A stretch of 64,000 bases of DNA from Paenibacillus mangrovi (GTDB lineage Bacteria; Bacillota; Bacilli; Paenibacillales; Paenibacillaceae), in contig NZ_JALIRP010000008.1 of the NCBI RefSeq assembly GCF_022898935.1, forward strand, positions 248,001-312,000, written 5' to 3'. This document shows positions 50,613-59,171 of the stretch, piece after piece. A program made the translations under genes and the position numbers. The first letter of the stretch is position 1, and every line of letters begins with the position of its first letter. Below the pieces are notes generated by a model that was not told the DNA's origin, ran no database searches, and worked only from the letters and a program-made list of their open reading frames with translations.

Positions 50613-52739
50613 ATGTTAAAAAAGCGGTGGATGACTACTCTGTTGGTGATTTTTTTGATAGGAATGACCGTTACACCGGTACATGGAGAAATGGCGGCGG
50701 ACAAGGAAAAGGTTAAACTGACAGCGATAGAACAGAATACCCGCATGGAAGAACTTGAAGAAGCAAAAGGTATTGACGAAGTGGAAGAAATCGAAGATAT
50801 AGAAAATACGGTAGATATGAAAGGATTGGCATCTAAAGAGGAACCGGGGCAGCTGAAAAACTTGGCACTCGGTCTCCCTTATCAGTTATCCGAGCAGCCA
50901 ACTTCGCAATATCCCGATCGCGGCGGCCAGCTGACAGACGGAAAAAAAGCGGAAGCAACCTTCCAGGATCCGAATTGGGTCGGGTTCTTCAAAGGACATC
51001 TAAAGGAAGTGGTGTTCGATCTTGGCTCACGCAAGTCCATTGCGTCGATCAATACGCAGTTCCTGCAAGAGTCGTCAGCGTCTATATTTTTCCCCATAAC
51101 GGTCAGCTTCTACGTGTCGGATGACGGGAAACGCTGGTCCACCTTGAATCACGTCGGCAGCCAAAAGCAATTGTGGAAAAATACGCCGCCGAACATACAG
51201 CAGTATGCCTGGAATGGAGAAACGGATGGCTTCCGTTATGCGGGCGGGAACGGAACGATGGCTTATGCCAGGTATGTGAAGGTACAGTTCATGGCAGATT
51301 GGTTCAAGTTCATCGATGAGATTGAGATTTGGGGCTATGACGGCAAACAGAAGAATGCTCGGAATCTTCCACCAGATAAATTGGCCTACCTCCAGCCGGG
51401 AGATGCAACAGTAGGCATTCATGATCTTGTACTAATTCCAAATGGGTATTATCCCGGGAATTTGGGAGACTGGAGCAAGGAGGATTACATTCCGTACGTA
51501 GCCTATATCGACAAGAACGGAAACCCGGTCGACTGGATGATTGATGGTTATTTGATTGCGCCTTATCGTTCACCCAACTGGCATGCCTTCAACTCGATAG
51601 CTCCTCCTTCAGATAAGAGTGATTGGGAATGGCTCTTGAATAAGACCTTTGACAAGGGCGGAGATGTTGATCACTTGAATGAAGCAGTGAAGGAAATCGG
51701 TCAGAAGCTGGGTCAACCAGATCATAAAGTGAAGGTCGTAATGACGATCCCAACGGCTTCTGAATGGCAGACCGACTTTGGCGATGTTGACGGAGATGGT
51801 GTATCCGAGAACTTCAGCTCTGAAAATGCGGGTGCGGATCTTGCATTTCTGAACAAGAAGAAGGCGATCGAGTGGTTCGTTAACGAGGTTATGAAGAAAT
51901 GGGAAAATGCTAATTTCAGCCATGTTGAGCTGGCGGGTCTGTATTATAATGATGAGTTCGTAGAAGTGGATACGCCGAATAACGAGGAAATCGTGAAGCT
52001 GACGAGTGAAATATCTCATCGTGCAGGCAAGAAGCTGTTCTGGATTCCTTATTTCCACGGCGGACAGCCGTACGATTGGAAGGAGCTTGGGCTCGACAAT
52101 GCAGCGTACCAGCCGAATCATTTCTTCGACGGCACGGATAAATCCCGGGTTGACGATGCAGCGATCTTAGCCAAGACGTTCCATACGGCGATTGAGATGG
52201 AGTTCGATGACCGCATGATCACGAGCAATAACTATGCTCAGCGCTTCCTGGATTATTTGAACGGCGGAGTAGAGCATGGTTACATGAATGCCTATAGAGC
52301 TTGGTATCAAGGGAACAAGACCATATTGAACCTGGCTAACAATAAGAGCTCCCAAGTGCGTGAATATTACGACTATTTATACCAATATATCAAGGGAACT
52401 TATACGAAAAAGGAGCTTGTCCCTTATCACTACCCTACAGAGCTCAAAGTGAATGACTTGTCTATTCCGATCCAACAATGCAATGAACCCCGTGAAGGGG
52501 CCAAAGTCGTGTATTATGACAAAGCATACGGTGATTCCACCCGCTCGAATGAGTGGGGAATCGAGTTCACGGTGGTCGATGGAGTCGTCACGAACAAAGT
52601 CGATTATCCAGACCGGGATTCAAAAATCCCTTCGGATAACGGCTATGTCATCTCGATCCATATGGATAGTCCATACTATGATTTGGTTAAGAATCAGGTT
52701 AAGATAGGCGATCGTGTGGAGCTTATTTTCCCTTCTTAG
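50613..52739 (+). CDS. Secreted DUF4855 protein with discoidin-like N-terminal domain
   Basis: This 708-residue protein starts at ATG 50613 behind AAAGGTGG. A signal peptide (1-25) is followed by an acidic Glu-rich helix (about 28-70). A discoidin/F5-8C-like beta-sandwich comes next (about 80-245; YPDRGGQLTDGKKA, VVFDLGSRKSIASINTQFLQ). The DUF4855 barrel-like domain occupies about 260-560 (DLVLIPNGYYPGNLGDWSKEDYIPYVAYI, ELAGLYYNDEFVE, AYQPNHFF). DUF4855 proteins are suspected glycosidases; Glu and Asp in LYYNDE are candidate catalytic residues. It is the last gene of the sugar operon, so it may trim the imported glycan outside the cell. Confidence 0.8.
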   Translation: MLKKRWMTTLLVIFLIGMTVTPVHGEMAADKEKVKLTAIEQNTRMEELEEAKGIDEVEEIEDIENTVDMKGLASKEEPGQLKNLALGLPYQLSEQPTSQYPDRGGQLTDGKKAEATFQDPNWVGFFKGHLKEVVFDLGSRKSIASINTQFLQESSASIFFPITVSFYVSDDGKRWSTLNHVGSQKQLWKNTPPNIQQYAWNGETDGFRYAGGNGTMAYARYVKVQFMADWFKFIDEIEIWGYDGKQKNARNLPPDKLAYLQPGDATVGIHDLVLIPNGYYPGNLGDWSKEDYIPYVAYIDKNGNPVDWMIDGYLIAPYRSPNWHAFNSIAPPSDKSDWEWLLNKTFDKGGDVDHLNEAVKEIGQKLGQPDHKVKVVMTIPTASEWQTDFGDVDGDGVSENFSSENAGADLAFLNKKKAIEWFVNEVMKKWENANFSHVELAGLYYNDEFVEVDTPNNEEIVKLTSEISHRAGKKLFWIPYFHGGQPYDWKELGLDNAAYQPNHFFDGTDKSRVDDAAILAKTFHTAIEMEFDDRMITSNNYAQRFLDYLNGGVEHGYMNAYRAWYQGNKTILNLANNKSSQVREYYDYLYQYIKGTYTKKELVPYHYPTELKVNDLSIPIQQCNEPREGAKVVYYDKAYGDSTRSNEWGIEFTVVDGVVTNKVDYPDRDSKIPSDNGYVISIHMDSPYYDLVKNQVKIGDRVELIFPS

Positions 52740-52763
52740 CCACCCTAATCAGCAGCGCATTCA

Positions 52764-52799
52764 AATGAGCCGAGGGATATCCCTCAGCTCATATTTTTT
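52764..52799. terminator. bidirectional terminator between the sugar operon and speD
   Basis: A 12-bp stem (ATGAGCCGAGGG and complement, one mismatch) with an ATAT loop and TTTTTT on the plus strand. It overlaps the last codons of speD. Confidence 0.82.
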
Positions 52800-53590
52800 C
52801 CATAATAGATTTCGTCCATTTCCTGCGTGATCCGTTCAGTGATCTCCTCCTGCTCCTCAGCGTTCAGCTTGTCCTTCGTATATCCGAAAAGGTAGTTGTC
52901 CAGATCGAATTCCCTGAGCTTACATTTGGTATGAAAAATATGCTCCTGATACACATTGACGTCGATCATGTCGTACATATTCTTAATGTTGTCCGGAATA
53001 TAGTTCTGAATCGAGTTGATGTCGTGGTCGATAAACAACTTATGGCCGTTAATATCCCGTGTGAAGCCGCGCACCCGATAATCGATGGTCATGATATCCG
53101 TATCAAAAGAATGGATGAGATAGTTGAGCGCCTTGAGCGGGGAGATTTCCCCGCAAGTGGATACGTCGATATCCGCCCGGAAGGTGCTGATGCCTTCATC
53201 CGGATGAAATTCGGGATACGTGTGCACCGTGATATGGCTCTTGTCCAGGGCTATAACCACCGAATCCGGGAGCGGCCCCGGCGACTCCGTATAAGACTCC
53301 TTCGGAACTTCCACAACGGGGCCTTCCGATACGAGAATCGTGACGCTCGCTCCCTGAGGTACATAATCCTGCTTGGCGATGTTCAGCACATGCGCGCCTA
53401 TGATGTCCGCAACATGCTTCAAAATGTCGGTGAGTCGGTCGGCATTATATTGTTCATCAATGTATTCCAGATACGCTTCCCGTTCTTGCTTGGTTCTGGT
53501 AAAGCAGATGTCGTACATGTTGAAGGACAAGGATTTGGTCAGGTTATTGAACCCATGCAGCTTCACATGCTGTTCAGGCGTTATTTTCAT
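52784..53590 (-). CDS. speD: S-adenosylmethionine decarboxylase proenzyme (E. coli-type SpeD)
   Basis: The start is ATG 53590 after GAGGTGAAG, giving 268 residues, close to E. coli SpeD (264); the ORF runs on upstream through non-coding sequence. The enzyme decarboxylates SAM to supply aminopropyl groups for spermidine. Self-cleavage should occur between Lys117 and Ser118 (ALDKSHITVHTYPE), making the pyruvoyl group. The C-terminal CEISPLKALNYLIHSFDTDI segment also fits. This long type is different from the 125-residue SpeH common in bacilli. No other polyamine gene is adjacent. Confidence 0.93.
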   Translation of the reverse strand: MKITPEQHVKLHGFNNLTKSLSFNMYDICFTRTKQEREAYLEYIDEQYNADRLTDILKHVADIIGAHVLNIAKQDYVPQGASVTILVSEGPVVEVPKESYTESPGPLPDSVVIALDKSHITVHTYPEFHPDEGISTFRADIDVSTCGEISPLKALNYLIHSFDTDIMTIDYRVRGFTRDINGHKLFIDHDINSIQNYIPDNIKNMYDMIDVNVYQEHIFHTKCKLREFDLDNYLFGYTKDKLNAEEQEEITERITQEMDEIYYGKNMS

Positions 53591-53684
53591 CACTTCTTCA
53601 CCTCGTTGTATATCATATTCACTGCCTAATATTCCCTTTCCAATGCTGGCTATTCCACGAAGCTGATACAACTTATGTGTCCAA

Positions 53685-53724
53685 AAAGAAAAGCCTAGAT
53701 GAACTATAGCGTTCATCCAGGCTT
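53685..53724 (-). terminator. terminator of hflX
   Basis: A stem of about 14 bp (AAGCCTGGATGAAC and its complement, one mismatch) followed by TTTTC and T-rich sequence on the minus strand. Confidence 0.84.
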
Positions 53725-53735
53725 CGCTGCCATTT

Positions 53736-55031
53736 TTACTTCGATTCAATCACATATTCACGGTATTTGTCATAATCCATCTCCCGGCATTCGAGAGCAA
53801 GCCGGGTTCCGTCGTTCTCATATTCGGTACTCTTAATATTGGCATGCTCATTCAGATACGATACCACTTGCCCTCGGTCATAAGGGATCAGCATCTCGCA
53901 CTGAACATAATCCGTAAAAATAGATCCCCGGATCAGACTCACCAGCTCATCGATTCCGATTCTCGGCTTGGCCGCCAGATAAATGCTGTTCTCCTGAACT
54001 TTGGGAATCGGATGTCCCGCCAAATCGCATTTGTTATATGCAAATACCGTAGGAATATCCGTTACGCCAATATCCTTCAGCGTATTTTCGGTAATTTGAA
54101 TCAGCTGGCCGTATTTCTCATTGGCGTAATCGACCACATGAATCAGCAGATCCGCCTCTGCTACTTCTTCCAATGTGGAGCGGAAAGCCTTAACCAGATG
54201 ATGCGGGAGCTTGCTGACAAAGCCTACGGTATCGGTAAGCAAGAAACTCTTGTTGTCCTCCAACTGAATGTTCCGCACCGAGGTTTCCAGCGTGGCGAAC
54301 AGCATATCCTTTTCAAATACAGTTTTCTCTCCGCTGCCTCCCGCAGCTCCGAACTTTTCAATCATGGCGTTCATGATCGTTGATTTACCCGCATTGGTGT
54401 AACCTACCAGGGAGACGACAGGCAGTGCGTTTTTCTTCCGCTGCTTGCGCTGCGTCTGACGCTGAAATACAAGAGATTCCAGCTCTTTATTCAGGGCTGT
54501 AATCTTCTCCTCGATCCGGCGGCGGTCCAGCTCCAGCCTGGTTTCACCGGCTCCTCTGTTCTTCGTGCCGACACCGCCGCCTTGGCGCCCGAGCGATTCA
54601 CGCAGCCCGACCAGACGGGGCAGCATGTATTGCAGCTGTGCCACCTCAACCTGCAGCTGAGCCTCGCGCGTTTTAGCGCGCTTTTCGAAAATATCCAAAA
54701 TGAGAATCGTCCGGTCGATAACTTTGCATTCCAGGTCCGATTCCAGGTTGCGGAGTTGCGACGGTGACAGTTCATCGTTGAAAATAACCAGATTCGCTTC
54801 GAGCCCTTTATACAAGCCAGAGAGCTCTTCCACCTTGCCTGTTCCGATGTAATGCGATTTGTTGACCCGCTCCATATTTTGCGTGAGCTGCCCTACCACT
54901 TCCACGCCGCAGGCTTCCGCTAGGTTGCCAAGCTCCTCCATGGAATAATCAAAATCCTGCTGCTGATTCAGATTAACGCCAACGAGTACGGCGCGTTGTT
55001 CCAGTATATCGAGTTGTTCAAGTTGTTTCAT
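53736..55031 (-). CDS. hflX: GTPase HflX, ribosome-splitting factor
   Basis: The start is ATG 55031, 7 bases after GGAGGG, giving 431 residues. The N-terminal HflX domain (about 1-195) includes the Gly-rich RQGGGVGTKNRGAGETRLELDRR loop. The G domain has G1 GYTNAGKST, G3 DTVGF, G4 NKCD. HflX binds the 50S subunit and splits stalled or inactive 70S ribosomes; some variants give resistance to macrolides and lincosamides. The gene has a 350-base leader with a 14-codon ORF and a terminator, suggesting induction by ribosome stalling. Confidence 0.94.
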   Translation of the reverse strand: MKQLEQLDILEQRAVLVGVNLNQQQDFDYSMEELGNLAEACGVEVVGQLTQNMERVNKSHYIGTGKVEELSGLYKGLEANLVIFNDELSPSQLRNLESDLECKVIDRTILILDIFEKRAKTREAQLQVEVAQLQYMLPRLVGLRESLGRQGGGVGTKNRGAGETRLELDRRRIEEKITALNKELESLVFQRQTQRKQRKKNALPVVSLVGYTNAGKSTIMNAMIEKFGAAGGSGEKTVFEKDMLFATLETSVRNIQLEDNKSFLLTDTVGFVSKLPHHLVKAFRSTLEEVAEADLLIHVVDYANEKYGQLIQITENTLKDIGVTDIPTVFAYNKCDLAGHPIPKVQENSIYLAAKPRIGIDELVSLIRGSIFTDYVQCEMLIPYDRGQVVSYLNEHANIKSTEYENDGTRLALECREMDYDKYREYVIESK

Positions 55032-55068
55032 ATTGATCCCTCCAAATATCATTGTTTACTTAAGATGC

Positions 55069-55098
55069 AAAAAAACCGCAGGCCTCTGCCTGTGGTTT
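55069..55098 (-). terminator. leader terminator upstream of hflX
   Basis: The stem AACCACAGGC/GCCTGCGGTT with an AGAG loop is followed by seven T residues on the minus strand, only about 40 bases before the hflX start. It would stop most transcripts before the gene unless antiterminated. Confidence 0.82.
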
Positions 55099-55382
55099 GA
55101 GCGAACGGAACATAGAAAGCTGCTGCGGATCAAGCCCTGCTCTACAATAAGCAAGGGAGACCCGCGCGCCTATCCGGTATGGTGTCTAAAAACAGCCGTA
55201 AAAAAAAGCGGCCGAAGATATCCAAAGACAGCAAAGGAGGGGCTAAGAAGCCTCTCCTGCTGTAACCCTGCGCCTTAAGGCCTGATGCCTTGGCAGACGC
55301 ATGCATATAAGTTGGGTTCATCCGAAGATATGCATACCAATCCCGTACGCCCTGCACAGTATGCAGAGCCTTTGAGCACTAT

Positions 55383-55427
55383 TCAATTAGCGGCACAAAG
55401 TGAAGAAACGGAATTAATATTAATCAT
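55383..55427 (-). CDS. 14-codon leader peptide of the hflX attenuator
   Basis: ATG 55427 follows a strong GGAGGG site by 9 bases and encodes MINISVSSLCAAN-like 14 residues (M-I-N-I-N-S-V-S-S-L-C-A-A-N) before a TGA. It lies 19 bp into the transcript from a good promoter and is followed by a 280-base structured leader with the terminator. Leader ORFs of this length precede ribosome-protection and HflX-type resistance genes regulated by drug-induced stalling. The peptide itself has no recognised family. The role is inferred from position. Confidence 0.55.
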   Translation of the reverse strand: MININSVSSLCAAN

Positions 55428-55461
55428 CTTCACAAACCCTCCGATCATTCTAATTGTTACC

Positions 55462-55490
55462 ATCGTAGCACAAATATTTCAATTTCACAA
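55462..55490 (-). promoter_or_regulatory. promoter of the hflX leader
   Basis: On the minus strand TTGTGA (-35) and TACGAT (-10, with extended TG motif) are separated by exactly 17 bp. Confidence 0.7.
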
Positions 55491-55528
55491 TTCCGAATTT
55501 TTATGATGAGTGATCCATCGAAAAACAT

Positions 55529-57103
55529 TTACGCGCCAGGCAGCTGACTAACCGTGGTCCGATTCCGGCCGTTTTCCTTGGATTGGTACAGCGCTTCATC
55601 CGCTTTTTCGATCAGCTGCTGAGCGGAGCGTCCATGTACTGGAAAGACCGCGATGCCGGCTGACAGCGTAATGGAGCTATCTGTCGGGCTTTTCGTAACC
55701 GCAAGCTGTTCCCGCAGCCGATCCGCCATCTCCTTGGCTCTGCCAAGGCCGGAATGCTTGACGAGTATGCCAAATTCTTCTCCGCCGTATCGGAAGCAGA
55801 GGTCATCCTCGTTCGACATCAGCTGCATGATGCGGGCCAAATAACGAAGCACTTCATCGCCCATGACATGTCCGTAAGTATCGTTCACAAGCTTAAAATG
55901 ATCAATATCCATCATGATCAGCGCAAAAGGCATGTTGCTTGCTATCCATTCAGCCATCATGCCGTCAAAGGCTCTGCGGTTGGCAAGACCGGTCAGCTCG
56001 TCAATCTTCACCTCATGGCGTAGATGCGTCAAATCCTGGTTCATATTTTGCAGCGCGATCTTCACACTTTGTGAGAGCAGCCTGACTTCATAATAAGAGG
56101 AACGGATCTCCGGGATATTCTCTGCCGGTACAGGGCGCAGCGTGGCTTCATCCGAGAATTGTGCCAGCGTGTAGAGCGGCTTGGCTATCCGGCTTGCAAT
56201 CCACCAGCCTAGCAGCAAAATCAAAAGCAGGAAAGGCAAGGAGAAGAGAAGCATTCTTGTAACCAGATGATGCGTAGGCTTGTCTACCACCTGTGCCGGC
56301 GTCTGAGATATTATTCCCCATGAACTGTTTGGCTCGTAGGCATATCCTGCGAGAAACTCATTGCCTTCTAAATTGGTCACCCTTTGCGACCCGCATTGTC
56401 CCGAAATCACTTTCTGGGCGACCTCATTTTCGATAACAGATTGTCCAACCCGTTTATTATTTGGGTGAAAAATCAAATTCCCGCTTTTATCCACCACGTA
56501 CACATAAGAGCCATCACCGAAAAAATGCTCTTTTAACATGTCGCTCAACACGTTTTTTTCTTCCAAATAAATGGTGCCGCCCACAAATCCTTTATAGATG
56601 CCATTTTTATCAAAAATCGGAGCGGAAACGAGTATGATTAAACGCCCCGTTGTGGCTCGGTAAGGCTCTGAGATAGACGCTTTTTTCGTATTTACAGCCA
56701 TCTTGCTTTGCTCAGACGTCAGCCTGTCCCCGATGGAAACACCGACGTTGTGTGGACTGATGGCCTGAATATCCCGGTTATGATCGGCAACCACAAGGGA
56801 ATTGAAGTACTGGGTATTTTCCTGAAACAGATCGTCAATTAATTGAACATCGGTCGCTTCTTCGCGTTCTAAAATTTGAGCTACCGCCCAGATATTGCCT
56901 TGCATCGTCATTAAAAGATCATTAGTATTGGAAGCCAGTTTCTTAGCATATGATTCATTTTTATTCAAATAATTGCTAATCAAGGATGACCGGTTGACCT
57001 GCACCGCAGAAATAATACTCGTCAGCAAAGTCAGCAAAATCGCCGTAATCACGAGCAAACTGATGGTAAACCGGAGTGTAAATCCCTTTTTGATAAATTT
57101 CAA
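55529..57103 (-). CDS. Membrane diguanylate cyclase with Cache sensor and HAMP
   Basis: I favour TTG 57103 (GGCGGGA upstream), giving 524 residues; another in-frame TTG at 57157 would add 18. Transmembrane helix 1 is at about 8-32, an extracellular double-Cache domain at about 35-265 (GIYKGFVGGTIYLEEK, VYVVDKSGNLIFHPN), helix 2 at about 272-292, HAMP at 293-345 and the GGDEF domain at about 355-520. The active site reads YGGEEF, and DELTGLANRRAFD opens the domain. It should make cyclic di-GMP from two GTP. The usual RxxD inhibitory site before GGEEF is not visible. Confidence 0.9.
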   Translation of the reverse strand: MKFIKKGFTLRFTISLLVITAILLTLLTSIISAVQVNRSSLISNYLNKNESYAKKLASNTNDLLMTMQGNIWAVAQILEREEATDVQLIDDLFQENTQYFNSLVVADHNRDIQAISPHNVGVSIGDRLTSEQSKMAVNTKKASISEPYRATTGRLIILVSAPIFDKNGIYKGFVGGTIYLEEKNVLSDMLKEHFFGDGSYVYVVDKSGNLIFHPNNKRVGQSVIENEVAQKVISGQCGSQRVTNLEGNEFLAGYAYEPNSSWGIISQTPAQVVDKPTHHLVTRMLLFSLPFLLLILLLGWWIASRIAKPLYTLAQFSDEATLRPVPAENIPEIRSSYYEVRLLSQSVKIALQNMNQDLTHLRHEVKIDELTGLANRRAFDGMMAEWIASNMPFALIMMDIDHFKLVNDTYGHVMGDEVLRYLARIMQLMSNEDDLCFRYGGEEFGILVKHSGLGRAKEMADRLREQLAVTKSPTDSSITLSAGIAVFPVHGRSAQQLIEKADEALYQSKENGRNRTTVSQLPGA

Positions 57104-57234
57104 AGTCGCATCCCGCCTGAGTAAAAAAGTATGGAAGATGATGTCACCTGCATCCAATTACCCATTATACATTAGAGCTGAAGATACGAATATATCATAA
57201 AGCGATAAAATCCGACAAACGGCATTAAAGGGAC

Positions 57235-58029
57235 TCAGTCCATATTGAAAAAGGCCTTTGTCGTGCGTGATGTCTGGCTGGCAACTTCCTCTACATCACG
57301 ACCCATACAGGAGGCGATGACCTTAACGATATGTGCTAAAAAGGCTGGCTCGTTGCGTCCGTTTTGGGGCTTCGGTCTAAGGTCGCGCGGGGTAAGGTAG
57401 GGCGCATCGGTCTCAATCATAAGACGGTTCAGCGGAATATCCTTCACAAGCTCGCGCAGATGCTGCCCGCGCCGCTCATCGCAAATCCAACCGGTAATTC
57501 CAATATGGAAGCCCATATCCAGATAAGCATGAAGCTCTTCTCCCGTTCCCGTGAAGCAGTGAACAACCGACCTGGCGATCATCCCAGGATGATCTTGCAT
57601 CATACTCGCAAAGTCGGCGAAAGCCTCCCGCTCATGCAAAAACAGCGGCATCCCCAGCTCCTCCGCGAGCCTAATCTGCTCATGGAACCAATGGCGCTGC
57701 ACATCCCGCGGGGAAAAGTCCCGGTTGTAATCCAGACCGCATTCTCCTATAGCCACCACTTGGGGAAGCGCAGCAAGCTCCCGCAGCCGGTCCAGCGTGT
57801 CCCCACCACATTCCTTCACATCATGCGGATGCACGCCTGCTGTAGCATACAGTTTACCAGAGTACAGTTCCGCATATTTCGCGGCCTTCCTGCTGCTCTC
57901 CACACTGGTTCCGGTAATGATAAGTGGCGATACTCCTGCGGCTTCGGCCCGAATCAGCACCTCCTCGCGATCCTTGTCAAAGGATCGGTTGGTCAAATTA
58001 ACTCCGATATCTATGATTTGAGAAAGCAT
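57235..58029 (-). CDS. tatD: TatD-family metal-dependent hydrolase/DNase
   Basis: This 264-residue TIM-barrel protein opens with IIDIGVNLTNRSFDKDREEVL, as in E. coli TatD itself and unlike the HxH start of YcfH. Other landmarks are TAGVHPHDVKE, IGECGLDYNRDFSPRDVQRHWF, SVVHCFTGTGEE and METDAPYLTPRDLRP. Homologues have 3'-5' exonuclease activity on DNA and RNA. It is leftward, 78 bp before the diguanylate cyclase gene. Confidence 0.9.
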   Translation of the reverse strand: MLSQIIDIGVNLTNRSFDKDREEVLIRAEAAGVSPLIITGTSVESSRKAAKYAELYSGKLYATAGVHPHDVKECGGDTLDRLRELAALPQVVAIGECGLDYNRDFSPRDVQRHWFHEQIRLAEELGMPLFLHEREAFADFASMMQDHPGMIARSVVHCFTGTGEELHAYLDMGFHIGITGWICDERRGQHLRELVKDIPLNRLMIETDAPYLTPRDLRPKPQNGRNEPAFLAHIVKVIASCMGRDVEEVASQTSRTTKAFFNMD

Positions 58030-58064
58030 TATACTGCCCCTTTCCTAGAGATAGTATTTAACTG

Positions 58065-58093
58065 AAAAAACCGCAGCCTTCCGGCATGCGGTT
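58065..58093 (-). terminator. terminator of the DinB gene at 58167
   Basis: The stem ACCGCA-TGCCG/CGGAAGGC-TGCGGT around a short loop is followed by six T residues on the minus strand. Confidence 0.75.
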
Positions 58094-58166
58094 CTCTTTG
58101 GCTCATGGGATTCAGGATAACATACAGGGGCAGGCCTCGACAAACCATAGTGGCCACAAGGATGTT

Positions 58167-58625
58167 TCAAACTGGCTGAATAAAAAACGGCAGCTTCTCA
58201 ATTCCAATTATTCGGAGGTAAGTAAATAGCTGGCCTTTATGGTGTACCTCATGATCTTTGCACAACTGCAATAGACTTTCGCCGGGCAATTTTTTGCGAT
58301 TAAAATCGACCAATCCGCTAAGCTGCTCTGGGGTTAAAGACAGAATCTCCGCCTTCGATTTAGCCGTGTACTCCTCCACAATGCGGCGGATATCGTCTAT
58401 TCCAGCAAACTCCGGTTTGGCCGGGGGCGCGAAATTTCCGGTAATCACCAGATTGAGGAACATATCTAAGGACGTGGCTATATGAACGACAAGCTCGCCT
58501 AAAGTCATCGCCCCTTCCCACGGTTTGAAATGAATATGCTCATCATCCACCAGCTCCGTAAGCTGAATCAGCACTTCACGATGCCGGGACAGCCCCGCCC
58601 ACAATTCTTCATTATGACTCATCAT
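58167..58625 (-). CDS. DinB-superfamily protein
   Basis: This 152-residue four-helix-bundle protein has the DinB metal-binding pattern: His in LGELVVHIATSLDMFL (about residue 48) and the pair in CKDHEVHHKGQLFTYLR (about 125-129). Proteins of this fold use a metal ion and include thiol transferases, but most have no assigned reaction. It lies 19 bp downstream of the gene at 58644-59171, so it probably belongs to the leftward group beginning at 60768. Confidence 0.85.
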   Translation of the reverse strand: MMSHNEELWAGLSRHREVLIQLTELVDDEHIHFKPWEGAMTLGELVVHIATSLDMFLNLVITGNFAPPAKPEFAGIDDIRRIVEEYTAKSKAEILSLTPEQLSGLVDFNRKKLPGESLLQLCKDHEVHHKGQLFTYLRIIGIEKLPFFIQPV

Positions 58626-58643
58626 CGTACCTCCCTGAATATA

Positions 58644-59171
58644 TCATCTCGAAAAATGACTCTTAAGCACTTCCATGGAACGCAGCACATGCAAAATCAG
58701 CTCTGGGATATCCTCCATCTGGTCTTCATCGATTTTACGCTGGAATCTCAGCTCCGCTTCGTTACGATAGATATCCGAATCCACTCCATAGACGTGGCTG
58801 AGGGTCTGCACAAGCGGAATTTCCTGCCAGATCTCCTTCAAAATAGACTCGATTTGCCCGCATTCCCGCTCCGCTTCCGCCCGGCTCACCTTCATCCCGA
58901 ATCCAATTGTCAGAAAGCATCCAGGCTGCTCTCCCTTCAGCTCGAGAATCTCGGCGGCCAAGTCAGTCAGGGATGCCTCCAAACGGATCTCGGCAGAAAT
59001 ATCCGGTTCTCCCGTCAATTCAAACCGGATGGCAAAATCGCGGGCCATGACGGACATCTCCATGCGATCGGTACGGCCCGTGATCCGGATGGCACCATCG
59101 AGATTATCCAGGTCATACAGCTGATTTTCGAAGGCAACCTTCAGATTATCGAAAATGGTCGGGTCGAACAT
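58644..59171 (-). CDS. conserved hypothetical protein, about 175 residues
   Basis: The start ATG 59171 overlaps the stop of the oxidoreductase gene as TAATG; an ATG six bases upstream is the alternative. The protein is soluble, acidic and mixed alpha/beta, with no signal peptide, no cysteine pair and no motif that I recognise. Alternating strands around VMARDFAIRFELTGEP and a C-terminal amphipathic helix suggest a small binding domain. The overlap implies translational coupling to the Gfo/Idh gene. Function unknown. Confidence 0.68.
   Translation of the reverse strand: MFDPTIFDNLKVAFENQLYDLDNLDGAIRITGRTDRMEMSVMARDFAIRFELTGEPDISAEIRLEASLTDLAAEILELKGEQPGCFLTIGFGMKVSRAEAERECGQIESILKEIWQEIPLVQTLSHVYGVDSDIYRNEAELRFQRKIDEDQMEDIPELILHVLRSMEVLKSHFSR

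Noticed and set aside
55142..55357. 71-codon ORF on the minus strand in the hflX leader
   Set aside because: No ribosome binding site and a low-complexity Leu/Arg-rich product. The region is better explained as structured leader RNA.
55099..55460. 6S RNA or other housekeeping small RNA
   Set aside because: A good promoter and terminator bracket the region, but I could not see the long paired rod with central bubble of 6S RNA. The leader ORF and downstream hflX make an attenuator the simpler reading.
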